DNA from: Plantactinospora mayteni
Lineage (GTDB): Bacteria; Actinomycetota; Actinomycetes; Mycobacteriales; Micromonosporaceae
Reading direction: 5' to 3'
DNA length: 64,000 nucleotides
Assembly (NCBI RefSeq): GCF_016862935.1
Contig: NZ_BONX01000007.1
Location: 62,001-126,000, forward strand
How positions within the stretch are numbered: position 1 is the stretch's first letter; every line of letters starts with the position of its first letter. The notes beneath the pieces were generated by a model. It saw only the letters and a list, made by a program, of their open reading frames with translations, made no database searches and was not told the origin of the DNA. Below, in pieces: positions 16,995 through 24,831 of the stretch. The position numbers and the translations under genes were made by a program.

Positions 16995-18004
16995 CGGGTG
17001 GCCACCTCCGGCCGGTCGTAGAGCCCACGGAACCGGCCCGAGGCGAGCCAGGCGGCCACCCCGGAGATCGCGGCGACCGCGATCACCAGGTTCAGGAAGA
17101 AGTGCATCGCGACGAAATAGCCCAGGAATCCTATCCCGCGTTCCCGGCGTACGAACCGGTACATCGGCAGGTCGCCGGCGAGACAGGCGGCGAGCGCGGC
17201 CAGCGGCACCGCCAGGTACACCGGGCCGAACAGCACCGGCAGGACCAGGGTCAACACGGTCAGCAGGGCGGCCACGCTCACCCAGGCGCGCGGCCCGCTG
17301 CTCAGCCCGCCGGGGAACTCCGGCTTGCGGGCGTACATCGGGATGTGCAGCGCGGTGCGGGTGAAGACCTTGCGGACCAGCACCCCCAGGTCGGCGTCGT
17401 GGTCGTGCACGCCGCGCACCCGGGGGGAGAGCCAGATCTGGTACCGCTGCGCGAGCCGCATCCCGTAGTCCGCGTTCTCGGTCTCCCGCAGCCGAGGGTT
17501 GAACGGCCCGACCTCGGCGAAGACCCGGGCCGGGATCGCCAGCAGCGCGGTGTAGAGGGTGAAGATCCGCCCCTCGTCGGCGATCAGCCAGTAGGACTGC
17601 TGGAGGCAGCGGTATTCCTCCAGCAGGCTGTCCCGGACCAGCGGCACCGGATCGTAGTTGCCGCAGATCGCCCCGATCTCCGGGTCGGCGTCGAGCAGTT
17701 CGACCGCGTTGGCGACCGCGTCCGGCTTGGCAGCCACGTCCGAGTCGACGAAGAACAGGACCTCGCCGTGCGCGTTCGCCGCGCCGAGGTTCCGGGCCGC
17801 CGCCGGTCCCGAGTTGGTCGGGGTACGCAGCACGCGTGCCCCGTACGACTCGGCGACCGCGACCGAGTCGTCGGTACTACAGTCGTCGACCACGATCAGT
17901 TCCAGGTGCGGATAGGTCTGGGCCCGGAGCGCGCCGAGGCAGAGCCCGAGCGCTCTGGCGTAGTTGTAGTTCGGCACGATGACCGAGACGAGCGGTGTGT
18001 TCAT
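16991..18004 (-). CDS. Family 2 glycosyltransferase with C-terminal membrane helices (2)
   Basis: 337 residues from ATG 18004 (a TTG sits directly before it). It has the same plan as its neighbour: VSVIVPNYNYARAL, VDDCSTDDS, FFVDSDV, then ENADYGMRLAQR, and three to four helices after residue 230. It is ATGA-coupled to the following glycosyltransferase. The DNA immediately upstream of its start is the left end of a TnpB insertion element, so the original ribosome-binding context is gone. Rejoining the flanks recreates an overlap of the ubiA stop with this ATG. Its translation may now be weak, or driven by sequence inside the element. Confidence 0.9.
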   Translation of the reverse strand: MNTPLVSVIVPNYNYARALGLCLGALRAQTYPHLELIVVDDCSTDDSVAVAESYGARVLRTPTNSGPAAARNLGAANAHGEVLFFVDSDVAAKPDAVANAVELLDADPEIGAICGNYDPVPLVRDSLLEEYRCLQQSYWLIADEGRIFTLYTALLAIPARVFAEVGPFNPRLRETENADYGMRLAQRYQIWLSPRVRGVHDHDADLGVLVRKVFTRTALHIPMYARKPEFPGGLSSGPRAWVSVAALLTVLTLVLPVLFGPVYLAVPLAALAACLAGDLPMYRFVRRERGIGFLGYFVAMHFFLNLVIAVAAISGVAAWLASGRFRGLYDRPEVATR

Positions 18005-18006
18005 CA

Positions 18007-19329
18007 AGAGCCGCCCGAGAAACCCCTGGCTTCAGCCAGGGGGAGGAATGGGCGGTCCGGCGTGGTGTTGGTTTTCGGCATGGGGTCGACTCCTCCGTGG
18101 GCGAAACTGTCGGATGCGGCTGGGATGCTGCTAGGTGTGGGCGAGACGGTGCGGTACACCTTCCGGTTGCGCCCTGGCGCGACTGCGGAGGCGGCGCTGT
18201 TGGCCGAGTGGGGGCGGTGTCGTTGGCTGTGGAACGAGGCCGTCCACCAGCAGCGATCCGGGCGTGGGCCGACGTTCTGCAGGTTGTCGAAGTTGCTGAC
18301 CGAGGCGCGGGCCCGTTCGTCGTGGTTGCGGGAGGGCTCCCAGGTCGCGCAGCAGCAGATGTTGCGTACCTACGCTCTGGCTCTTCAGCACTCTTTCAAG
18401 GTGAAGGGACGGGGCCGGCCGAGACCGAAGCGGCGTAAGGACACCCTGGCCAGCCTCGAATACACGACGCGCGGATTCTCGATCCGCAGCCAGCGGCTGC
18501 GGCTGCCCGGCGGCATCAGTATCCCGGTCGTCTGGTCCCGCGAGTTGCCGTCCGATCCGACCAGTGTCCGGATCTACCAGGACTGCCTCGGGTACTGGTA
18601 TGCCTCCTTCGTCGTCCGCCGGGAGACCACGCCCGCGCCTGACGTCGAGGGGGCGATCGGTATCGACTGGGGTGTCACGACGACCGCGACCACGACGGAT
18701 GCTGCCTACGACCTGCCGTACCTCGGCCACCGGAAACGGTGCGCCGCCGAACTGGCAAAGATGCAGCGCCGGATGGCCCGGCGTCGCCGGGTGAAGGGCG
18801 CCCCGCCGTCGAACGGCTACCTGCGGGCCAAGCGTCGGGCGGCGAAGAGGGCGAAGAGGGCGGCTCGGCAGAATATCCACGACGCCCGGGTCTGGGCGAA
18901 TAAGGTCGTCGACAACCACGCGACCATCGCCGTGGAGGACTTCAAGCCTAGGTTCCTCGCCAGGTCCCGGATGGCGCGCAAGGCCGCCGATGCGGCGATC
19001 GGTGCGGCGAAGCGGGAGTTGGTCGACCGTGGCTTGCGGGCGGGCCGGAGGGTGGTGTTGGTGCCGCCCGCTTTCACTACGATGACCTGCTCGCGTTGTG
19101 GTACGAGAGCCAAGCACCGCCTCGGGCTGGGTGTCAGAGTCTTCCGGTGCGACGACTGCGGGTATACCGCGTGTCGGAACCGGAACGCCGCGGGGACGAT
19201 CCTCGCCACGGCAGAGCGCGGCCGTGCTGGTGCTGACGACGTGAGACATGCGATCACCTCCTTCCGGGACGGCGCTCTCGTGCGGTCCGAGCCAGAAATC
19301 CCCCGGCTTCCAGCCATGGGGAAGCGTTA
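18007..19329 (+). mobile_element. TnpB-only IS605/IS1341-type insertion element (1.32 kb)
   Basis: The subterminal left hairpin CCCCTGGCTTCAGCCAGGGG (18023-18042) has an imperfect counterpart near the right end (19301-19321), as is typical of IS200/IS605-group ends. No target duplication is seen. Boundaries are placed so that removal joins TTCATCA to ACGGTCC; an A shared by both sides leaves one base of uncertainty either way. Only tnpB is present, so movement would depend on a TnpA elsewhere. It separates ubiA (ending at 19327) from the glycosyltransferase gene. Confidence 0.8.
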
Positions 19330-19330
19330 A
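18125..19330 (+). CDS. tnpB: TnpB-family RNA-guided nuclease homologue, third RuvC acid lost
   Basis: 401 residues from ATG 18125; earlier in-frame ATG at 18080 and a GTG at 18137 are alternatives. The N-terminal wedge/REC-like part contains RYTFRLRPG and WLWNEAVHQQR. The RuvC core has Asp181 in GIDWGVT and Glu271 in AVEDFKP. A zinc ribbon with Cys322, Cys325, Cys342 and Cys345 lies before the last RuvC motif. That motif, normally DxNAA, reads NRNAAG, so the third catalytic Asp is Asn352. TnpB cuts DNA next to a short element-flanking motif under guidance of an omega RNA made from the element's right end. This copy may be unable to cut. Its TAA falls on the right boundary and overlaps the ubiA stop on the other strand. 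Confidence 0.88.
   Translation: MLLGVGETVRYTFRLRPGATAEAALLAEWGRCRWLWNEAVHQQRSGRGPTFCRLSKLLTEARARSSWLREGSQVAQQQMLRTYALALQHSFKVKGRGRPRPKRRKDTLASLEYTTRGFSIRSQRLRLPGGISIPVVWSRELPSDPTSVRIYQDCLGYWYASFVVRRETTPAPDVEGAIGIDWGVTTTATTTDAAYDLPYLGHRKRCAAELAKMQRRMARRRRVKGAPPSNGYLRAKRRAAKRAKRAARQNIHDARVWANKVVDNHATIAVEDFKPRFLARSRMARKAADAAIGAAKRELVDRGLRAGRRVVLVPPAFTTMTCSRCGTRAKHRLGLGVRVFRCDDCGYTACRNRNAAGTILATAERGRAGADDVRHAITSFRDGALVRSEPEIPRLPAMGKR
19180..19329 (+). ncRNA. Predicted omega RNA scaffold at the right end of the TnpB element
   Basis: In IS605-type tnpB elements the guide RNA overlaps the 3' end of tnpB, ends its scaffold at the element boundary and takes its guide from flanking DNA. By that rule the scaffold here would include the hairpin at 19301-19321, and the guide would begin ACGGTCCATCCAGTTC inside the 3' end of ubiA. 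The left limit is a guess; only position and the hairpin support the call. Confidence 0.35.
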
Positions 19331-20307
19331 CGGTCCATCCAGTTCAGCAGGGCGGGATAGCGGGCACCGAGTTCCGCCAGGGTCAGCGTGGTGCCGATCA
19401 GGACGCCGCTGGCCACGATCATCCGGTCCCGCAGCAGGGCCCGGATCGGATCCCCGCCGGCCTGCCGGACCAGTACAGCCTGGAGATAGCGGAACGCGGC
19501 GAGCAGGCCGAGCGGCACCACCACGGCGAGGGTGACCGGGCGCCAGGCCCCGAGCGGCGCGTCGGTGTTCAGGTAGAGCAGGAAGGTGGTGCCGGCCAGC
19601 GCGGTGTTCAGCCCGAGCAGGTGGTCGGCGAGCAGCACGTTGTAGCCGGCCAACGCCGGCCGGTGCGCCGATCCGGCGGCGGCCAGCTCGTGCCGCCGCT
19701 TGCCGAGGATCAGCACCAGGCAGCCGGCGAAGACGGCGGTGAGCAGCAGCCCGGACGGCGGCGCCCCGGTGGCCGCGTACCCCTGGAGGACCCGCAGCAC
19801 GAAGCCGGCGGCGACCACGCAGATGTCCAGCATCGGCAGGTGCTTGAGCCACCTGCTGTAGGCGACGCTGAGGCAGAGGTAGCCGACCAGTGGCCACCAC
19901 GGCAGCTCGGGGCCGAGCAGCACCAGCCCGAGCAGCAGTCCGGCCAGGCCGACCGCGAGCAGCCAGGCCAGCGGCACCGACACCAGCCCGGCGGCCACCG
20001 GGCGGTGCCGCTTGACCGGATGGAGGCGGTCCAGTCGGCGGTCGACGATGTCGTTGACGACGTAGATCGTCGACGCGGCCACCGTGAACACCAGCACCGC
20101 CCAGCCGGTACGCAGCACCGCCAACCCGGTCCACAGTGGCGTGTCGAGCAGCGCCAGCGGTACGGCCAGCAGGTTCTTGACCGCGTGGCCGGGCCGGGTC
20201 AGCACCACGAGCTGCCGGGCGAGCCGGGGAATCCGGAGGCTCCGCCTCTGGGCAGCCGGTACGGCGGCCTTGACGGCGGTTTCGACGACGGTTTCGACGG
20301 CGGTCAC
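19327..20307 (-). CDS. UbiA-family transferase (decaprenyl-phosphate phosphoribosyltransferase-like)
   Basis: 326-residue integral membrane protein with about eight helices. The first Asp-rich motif, NDIVDRRLDRLHPVKRHRP, is the form found in DPPR synthase (Rv3806c), which moves 5-phosphoribose from PRPP to decaprenyl phosphate; the second Asp-rich loop follows YSRWLKHLPMLDI. Prenyl transfer to an aromatic cannot be excluded but fits the motif less well. GTG 20307 follows GGAG. The gene lies 38 bases after the epimerase and ends in a TAA contributed by the TnpB element; the TGA of the uninterrupted gene can be reconstructed. With four glycosyltransferases nearby it probably starts a polyprenyl-phosphate-linked sugar. 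Confidence 0.85.
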   Translation of the reverse strand: MTAVETVVETAVKAAVPAAQRRSLRIPRLARQLVVLTRPGHAVKNLLAVPLALLDTPLWTGLAVLRTGWAVLVFTVAASTIYVVNDIVDRRLDRLHPVKRHRPVAAGLVSVPLAWLLAVGLAGLLLGLVLLGPELPWWPLVGYLCLSVAYSRWLKHLPMLDICVVAAGFVLRVLQGYAATGAPPSGLLLTAVFAGCLVLILGKRRHELAAAGSAHRPALAGYNVLLADHLLGLNTALAGTTFLLYLNTDAPLGAWRPVTLAVVVPLGLLAAFRYLQAVLVRQAGGDPIRALLRDRMIVASGVLIGTTLTLAELGARYPALLNWMDR

Positions 20308-20310
20308 CCT

Positions 20311-20355
20311 CGACTCCGATCAGCAGCAGACACCTTCGACTCCGATCAGAAGAAG
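20311..20355. repeat. 19-bp direct repeat between epimerase and ubiA
   Basis: CGACTCCGATCAGnAGnAGA occurs at 20311-20329 and 20337-20355, 26 bases apart. It spans the epimerase stop and the ubiA ribosome-site region, so the ubiA leader looks like a duplication of the last codons of the epimerase gene. Confidence 0.75.
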
Positions 20356-21365
20356 ATCTTCGCGAGGGAGAGCACGCCCTGCCGCCACGGGTCGCGGCTG
20401 GTCCGTCCGCCCCGCGACGGCCGCGTCAGGTGGCGTTCGGCCCGCCACCACTCGTAGGTGCGCAGGATCGCGTCCTCGTTGGAGAGCTTGGGGGCGAAGC
20501 CGAGCCGTTCGACGGCCTTGTCGATGCTCACGTAGGAGTCGTGCCGGAGCTTGTGCAGCAGCCGCCCGTAGACCGGGGAGAGCCGGCTGCGTTCCAGCAG
20601 CTCCAGGGTGACCAGCGCCGGCCGGGCGGGTACCCCGACCACCCGCCTGCCGTGCCCGGCCGCGTCCAGCACCGCCTGGAAGTCCTCCCGCAGGGTACGG
20701 AACCGCTCGGCGGCCAGGTTGTAGGTGTCGCTGGCCAGCTCGTCCGGTGCGGCCAGCACGGTCAGCACCGCCTCCACCAGGTCGTCGACGGCGAACATCT
20801 GGATCCGCACGTCGCCCCGGCCGAGCACCGGGAAGTTCCGGCCCTCCTCGGCCCACTCGAAGAGCATCGCGAAGAGTCCCATCCGGCCCGGCCCGAGGAA
20901 GGTCTTCGGCCGCAGGATCGCGATCGGCAGCCCGTCGGCCCGGTACCGTTCGGCGATCTCCTCGGCCGCCACCTTCGCCGCGCTGTACGTGTCGACCGGC
21001 TCCCGGGGGTGTTCCTCCGGCGTCGGCACCTGGCGGGGCAGCCCGTACACGGCGGTCGACGAGACGTGCAGGACCCGGTCCACCCCGGCCTTGCGGGCGG
21101 CCCGCAGCACGTTCCGGGTGCCGTCCACGATGATCGAGCGGATCTCGGCGGCCGGATAGCTGGGCAGCGCCGCCGCGCAGTGCAGTACCGCCCTCGCGCC
21201 GTCGGTGGCCCGGTCCATCACCCGGGGGTCCCGGATGTCGCCGACCACGGTGACGCCGGGTTCGGCCCGCAGGTCCACCCCGCACACCTGGTGCCCGTCG
21301 GCGGTGAGCCGGTCGACCAGCCGGGAGCCGAGCATCCCGGCCGCCCCGGTCACGGTGATCACCAC
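20346..21365 (-). CDS. NAD-dependent sugar epimerase/dehydratase (extended SDR)
   Basis: 339 residues. The N-terminal dinucleotide motif is TGAAGMLG, an acidic D follows beta-2, and the catalytic Ser/Thr and Tyr-x3-Lys are in VSSTAVYG and TYSAAK. This is the extended-SDR pattern of nucleotide-sugar epimerases and dehydratases. The start is one of two tandem GTG codons at 21365/21362, overlapping the aminotransferase stop (GTGA). It may supply or modify a nucleotide sugar or a polyprenyl-phospho-sugar for the neighbouring transferases. Which reaction it performs cannot be decided from sequence. Confidence 0.88.
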   Translation of the reverse strand: MVITVTGAAGMLGSRLVDRLTADGHQVCGVDLRAEPGVTVVGDIRDPRVMDRATDGARAVLHCAAALPSYPAAEIRSIIVDGTRNVLRAARKAGVDRVLHVSSTAVYGLPRQVPTPEEHPREPVDTYSAAKVAAEEIAERYRADGLPIAILRPKTFLGPGRMGLFAMLFEWAEEGRNFPVLGRGDVRIQMFAVDDLVEAVLTVLAAPDELASDTYNLAAERFRTLREDFQAVLDAAGHGRRVVGVPARPALVTLELLERSRLSPVYGRLLHKLRHDSYVSIDKAVERLGFAPKLSNEDAILRTYEWWRAERHLTRPSRGGRTSRDPWRQGVLSLAKIFF

Positions 21366-22771
21366 AATGTGGACCCCACCTTCTGCGCGACGAACCGGGT
21401 GACCAGCTTGGCCAGGCCCTGCTCCAGCACCTCGCCGAGCGCGTCGGTGGCGCGCTGCACGTCGGCCGGGTCGGTGACCAGGGACGGCCCGAGGATCAGC
21501 GGGTTGCGGCCGTTCAGGGTGTAGTAGGTGAAGATGTCGTGGTCCCGGTAGAGCGCGTTGATCACCGCGCAGGTGACCAGCTTCGCCTTGAACCTCGGGT
21601 CCCGGGCCATCCCGGCGGGGGCGAGCCGGGCCACCAGGTCGAGGATCTTCGGCCCGCCGTCGATCTGTACGCCCCAGAGCGCGCCCGCCCCGGCGACCCG
21701 GCCCACCGCGTCCGGGTACTCCTTGGCCAGCCGTTTCAGCGCCGGTTCCAGTACCCGCTCCAGCTCGCGGGCCCGGGCCGGGTAGTCGTCCTCCACCACG
21801 ATGTTGATCGCCTCCAGCGCGGTGACGCACTCCTCGCCCATCCCGTAGTAGGTGGTGCTGGTGCTCTGGAGAAGCGCGTCGGTCAGGTTGTCGTACGCCT
21901 TCCGGAACACCCTTTCCCGGGCGACGAATGCAGAAATCGATGACTTTCCACCGCCGAATGACTTCGATGTGGTAAGGACGTCCGGCACCAGCCCCGGATA
22001 CCGCATGAAGTAGAAGAGGCTGCCGGTCTTACCCCAACCGGTGTAGATCTCGTCGAAGATGAGCACGATGTCGTGCCGGTCGCACAGCTCACGAATGCCG
22101 CGGAGGAACTCTTCGTCGCACCACGTCACCGTGGAGGCGCTGAACGGCTCGACGATGAGAGCGTAGACATCGCCGGGATGTGCCTCGACCGCCTCCCGGA
22201 CCGAGTCCAGATTCCCATAGGTAAATGGAACTATGCCGGGAATGGTGGGAAAGTTGAACGACGGTTGTCCGGTCAGCCCACCCGATCCGAGCAGCTTTCC
22301 GTGGAACCCGCAGTCGGCCCGCAGGATCGTGCCACGCCGGCCGCCGTGATACTTGTACGCCAGCTTCACCGCCCCCTCGACCGCCTCCGCACCCGAGTTG
22401 GGCAGGAAGGACATCCGCAGGTCACCGGGGAGGAGTTGGGCCAGGTTGTGGCCGAGCGCCGCCAGGTACGGCGAGAAGTACGTCTTGTGCACCTCCATCC
22501 GGCGCTGCTCCGCGAACCGTTGCCGGGCCGCCAGGATGCGCGGATGGTTGTGGCCGTGGTTGAGTACCCCGACGCCTCCGGTGAGGTCGAGGACGCGGCG
22601 GCCGTCCCGGAGCACCAGGTGTGCGCCTTCGGCGTGGTCGACCAATTCCCGGCCGAACCCGAACGAGGTCATCAGGCTGACCTGGCTCGCGTTGACGTAA
22701 CGTCGATAGAGGTCGTGCACCTCGCGAACGGTGAGTCGCTCGCAATCGGACAGGCTGACCAGATTGGGCAT
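21359..22771 (-). CDS. Class III PLP-dependent aminotransferase
   Basis: 470 residues. Fold-type I aminotransferase with SGAEAVEGAVKLA (cofactor phosphate site), Asp240 in IFDEIYTGWG (pyridine nitrogen) and Schiff-base Lys270 in TTSKSFGGG. Class III members act on the omega-amino groups of ornithine, GABA, diamines or modified sugars. It is the first gene of the leftward envelope operon and overlaps the epimerase start. ATG 22771 has no ribosome site, but a TAGCGT box lies exactly 7 bases upstream (22779-22784), the spacing of leaderless actinobacterial genes. The N-terminus is longer than in the acetylornithine enzymes. The substrate is unknown; an amino group on the glycolipid is a reasonable guess. 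Confidence 0.88.
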   Translation of the reverse strand: MPNLVSLSDCERLTVREVHDLYRRYVNASQVSLMTSFGFGRELVDHAEGAHLVLRDGRRVLDLTGGVGVLNHGHNHPRILAARQRFAEQRRMEVHKTYFSPYLAALGHNLAQLLPGDLRMSFLPNSGAEAVEGAVKLAYKYHGGRRGTILRADCGFHGKLLGSGGLTGQPSFNFPTIPGIVPFTYGNLDSVREAVEAHPGDVYALIVEPFSASTVTWCDEEFLRGIRELCDRHDIVLIFDEIYTGWGKTGSLFYFMRYPGLVPDVLTTSKSFGGGKSSISAFVARERVFRKAYDNLTDALLQSTSTTYYGMGEECVTALEAINIVVEDDYPARARELERVLEPALKRLAKEYPDAVGRVAGAGALWGVQIDGGPKILDLVARLAPAGMARDPRFKAKLVTCAVINALYRDHDIFTYYTLNGRNPLILGPSLVTDPADVQRATDALGEVLEQGLAKLVTRFVAQKVGSTLW

Positions 22772-22778
22772 GTCGGTG

Positions 22779-22784
22779 ACGCTA
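22779..22784 (-). promoter_or_regulatory. -10 box of a probable leaderless promoter (aminotransferase)
   Basis: TAGCGT on the minus strand, seven bases before the ATG. No Shine-Dalgarno sequence is present. The same TCGATAGCGTCA string recurs upstream of the methyltransferase gene at about 26543-26554, which suggests a shared promoter type. Confidence 0.45.
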
Positions 22785-22848
22785 TCGATTGGTACGGGAT
22801 CTTCTCTGGATCGGTGCTGTACGCAACCTTGACTACGTAAGGCAACGC

Positions 22849-22877
22849 TTGCCAGTCGACAATACACTGGATAGCTT
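22849..22877 (+). promoter_or_regulatory. Candidate sigma-70-type promoter for glycosyltransferase 3
   Basis: TTGCCA at 22849-22854, a 17-base spacer and TAGCTT at 22872-22877, about 75 bases before the glycosyltransferase start in the divergent intergenic region. Confidence 0.4.
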
Positions 22878-22951
22878 GGTCGCGACGGAGTAGATCTCGG
22901 AATGTCAATGTCCCTGACGGTTGTACCGCACTCCCGGTGAGGTGGGCGAAC

Positions 22952-23950
22952 ATGTCGCCGACAGTGTCGGTCATCATCCCCGTACACAACGGTTCGAAGA
23001 CTCTCCGCGCGTGCCTGGCGGCCGTCTACGCGCAACGGCACCCGGTCACCGAGGTCATCGTCGTCGACGACGCCAGCACCGACGACACCCGGGAGATCGC
23101 CGCCGAGTTCCCGTGCCGGCTGCTGGTCACCGACCGCAACACCGGACCGGCCGCCGCCCGCAACCGGGGCATCCGGGCCAGCGGCGGCGAGCTGCTGTTC
23201 TTCCTCGACTCCGACTGCGCACCCGAGCCCGACGCCCTGGGCAACGCCCTGGCGATCCTCACCGCGCAGCCCGACGTCGCCTGCGTACACGGCATCTACG
23301 CGCTCCGGCCGCTGTTCGACGACGGCCCGGTCGAGGCGTACCGGCTGCTGCACGGGCACTACTGGCGGCTGCGCCACGTCGGGCGGGTCCGGACCACGCT
23401 CTTCGCGGTCTGCCTGATCCGCCGGACGGTCTTCGCCGACGTCGGCCTCTTCGACGAGAAGCTGCGCGCCTCCGAGGACGTCGAACTCGGCGACCGGATG
23501 GGCGACCGCTACGGCATCGTGCTCACCGACACCGTGGTCTGCCGGCACGACGACGACAGCCACCTGGGCCGGCTGCTGCGCAAGCAGTTCGGCCGCTCCC
23601 AGCTACTCGTGCCGGTCGCCCGGGCCGAGCGTGGACCGGCCGGGATCCGGGCCAACACGCCGGCCGGACTGCTCAGCGCCGCCCTGGTACCGCTGACCCT
23701 GCCGCTCGGCCTGCTCACCCCGGCGCTGCTGGCGGTGCCGGCCGCCCTGCTGGCGGTCTTCGTCGCCGCCGACCCGGGACTGCTGCGCTTCGTGCTACGC
23801 CGGCGCGGCCCCGGCTTCGCGACCTTCTTCTACGCGGTGCACCTGCTCGTCCAGTTGACCATCGTCGCCGGTGCCGTCGTCGGCGGGCTGCGGCACCTGG
23901 TGGACCGGGACTTCGGCCCGGCCCGGGTGGCCGCGAAATCGCCGCGATGA
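22952..23950 (+). CDS. Family 2 glycosyltransferase with C-terminal membrane helices (3)
   Basis: 332 residues from ATG 22952 (GAGGTGG about 8 bases upstream; a GTG at 22937 is possible). GT-A motifs are VSVIIPVHNGSKTL, VVDDASTDD, LFFLDSDCAP and the acceptor-side SEDVELGDRMGDRYG. Membrane helices follow from about residue 230. It resembles the gene at 27886-28968 more than the pair at 15.9-18.0 kb. It opens the rightward operon leading to the deacetylase and is divergent from the aminotransferase. Donor and acceptor are unknown. Confidence 0.92.
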   Translation: MSPTVSVIIPVHNGSKTLRACLAAVYAQRHPVTEVIVVDDASTDDTREIAAEFPCRLLVTDRNTGPAAARNRGIRASGGELLFFLDSDCAPEPDALGNALAILTAQPDVACVHGIYALRPLFDDGPVEAYRLLHGHYWRLRHVGRVRTTLFAVCLIRRTVFADVGLFDEKLRASEDVELGDRMGDRYGIVLTDTVVCRHDDDSHLGRLLRKQFGRSQLLVPVARAERGPAGIRANTPAGLLSAALVPLTLPLGLLTPALLAVPAALLAVFVAADPGLLRFVLRRRGPGFATFFYAVHLLVQLTIVAGAVVGGLRHLVDRDFGPARVAAKSPR

Positions 23951-24024
23951 GCGGCTCGATCGCCGGGCGGGCGCGGTTCCCGGTCCGGCGGAACTTCGGC
24001 CCGGACGAGGCGGGGCGGCGATGA
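23947..24024 (+). CDS. 25-residue ORF coupled at both ends
   Basis: Its ATG overlaps the glycosyltransferase stop (ATGA at 23947) and its TGA overlaps the ATG of the deacetylase (ATGA at 24021). The 25-residue product is basic, contains RFPVRRNFGPDEAGRR, and has no recognisable domain. Exact double coupling suggests that ribosomes pass through it, either as a leader that links the two genes or as the remnant of a longer gene. Composition alone cannot show that the peptide matters. Confidence 0.4.
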   Translation: MSGSIAGRARFPVRRNFGPDEAGRR

Positions 24025-24737
24025 CCGCGGAGCCGGGCACCGGGCGGATCTCCTGGCCATACCTGTCGGCCCAGGCGTTGCACTACCTGTTGTTCGCGCT
24101 CCGGGCCCAGCAGTTCCGGTCCCGCCGGCCGATGCTCGGCGACGGGCACCGGCCGGTCTTCGGGGTGTCCGGGCACAGCGTGGCGCTGACCGTCGACGAC
24201 GGGCCACATCCCGAGTGGACGCCCCGGATGCTGGACCTGCTCGACCGGCACCGGGTCCGGGCCACGTTCTTCCTGATCGGTGACCGGGTCGCCGAACACC
24301 CCGAGCTGGCTCGCCGGATCCGTGACGCCGGACACCTGGTCGGCAACCACTCGATGTCGCATCCGCAGCCGTTCGCGGCGCTGCCGGCGCGGCGGCTGCG
24401 TACCGAGATCGTGGCGGCGCAGCGGCGGATCGAGGACGCCGTCGGGATCACGCCCCGGCTGTTCCGCGCGCCGGGCGGCAACTGGTCGCCGGCGGTACTG
24501 CGGACCAGCGCCGACCTCGGCCTGGTGCCGGTGGACTGGACGGTCAACCCGAGCGACTGGCGCAGCCCGGGAGTGGACCGGATCGTCCGGCGGCTGTCCC
24601 GGAGTCGACCCGGGCACGTCCTGCTCTGCCACGACGGCGGCGGCGACCGGTCGCAGACCGTGGCGGCCCTGGAAACCGTACTGCCCCGGTTGCTCGACCG
24701 GGGACTGCGGTTCGTCGTACCCGGTGCCGACCGGTAG
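24021..24737 (+). CDS. Polysaccharide deacetylase (NodB domain)
   Basis: 238 residues with the five NodB motifs: LTVDDGPHP (catalytic base and metal Asp), HSMSHP (metal histidines), RAPGGNW, the VDWTVNPSDW segment and LLCHDGGG (catalytic His). These Zn enzymes remove N- or O-acetyl groups from glycans. A hydrophobic stretch near residues 16-28 (YLSAQALHYLLFALR) is not a convincing signal peptide, so the domain may face the cytosol or be anchored. It is translationally linked to glycosyltransferase 3 through the 25-residue ORF, so deacetylation of the same glycan (for example GlcNAc to GlcN) is likely. Confidence 0.9.
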   Translation: MTAEPGTGRISWPYLSAQALHYLLFALRAQQFRSRRPMLGDGHRPVFGVSGHSVALTVDDGPHPEWTPRMLDLLDRHRVRATFFLIGDRVAEHPELARRIRDAGHLVGNHSMSHPQPFAALPARRLRTEIVAAQRRIEDAVGITPRLFRAPGGNWSPAVLRTSADLGLVPVDWTVNPSDWRSPGVDRIVRRLSRSRPGHVLLCHDGGGDRSQTVAALETVLPRLLDRGLRFVVPGADR

Positions 24738-24831
24738 GTGACGACGTGCCGTTCTGTCGTACGACGACGCCGGGCAGTGCCGCCCGGCAGTGCGGGGGGA
24801 AGCAGCGATGCCTGTCTAGGGGGAAACGAAG

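Noticed and set aside
17102-18124. Extension of the tnpB frame far upstream through the glycosyltransferase region
   Set aside because: The extension is antisense to a well-supported glycosyltransferase and contains no TnpB domain; the TnpB homology begins near 18125.
23947-24737. A transmembrane signal anchor in the NodB deacetylase
   Set aside because: The hydrophobic stretch near residue 20 is short and interrupted by His, Gln and Arg, so export could not be asserted.
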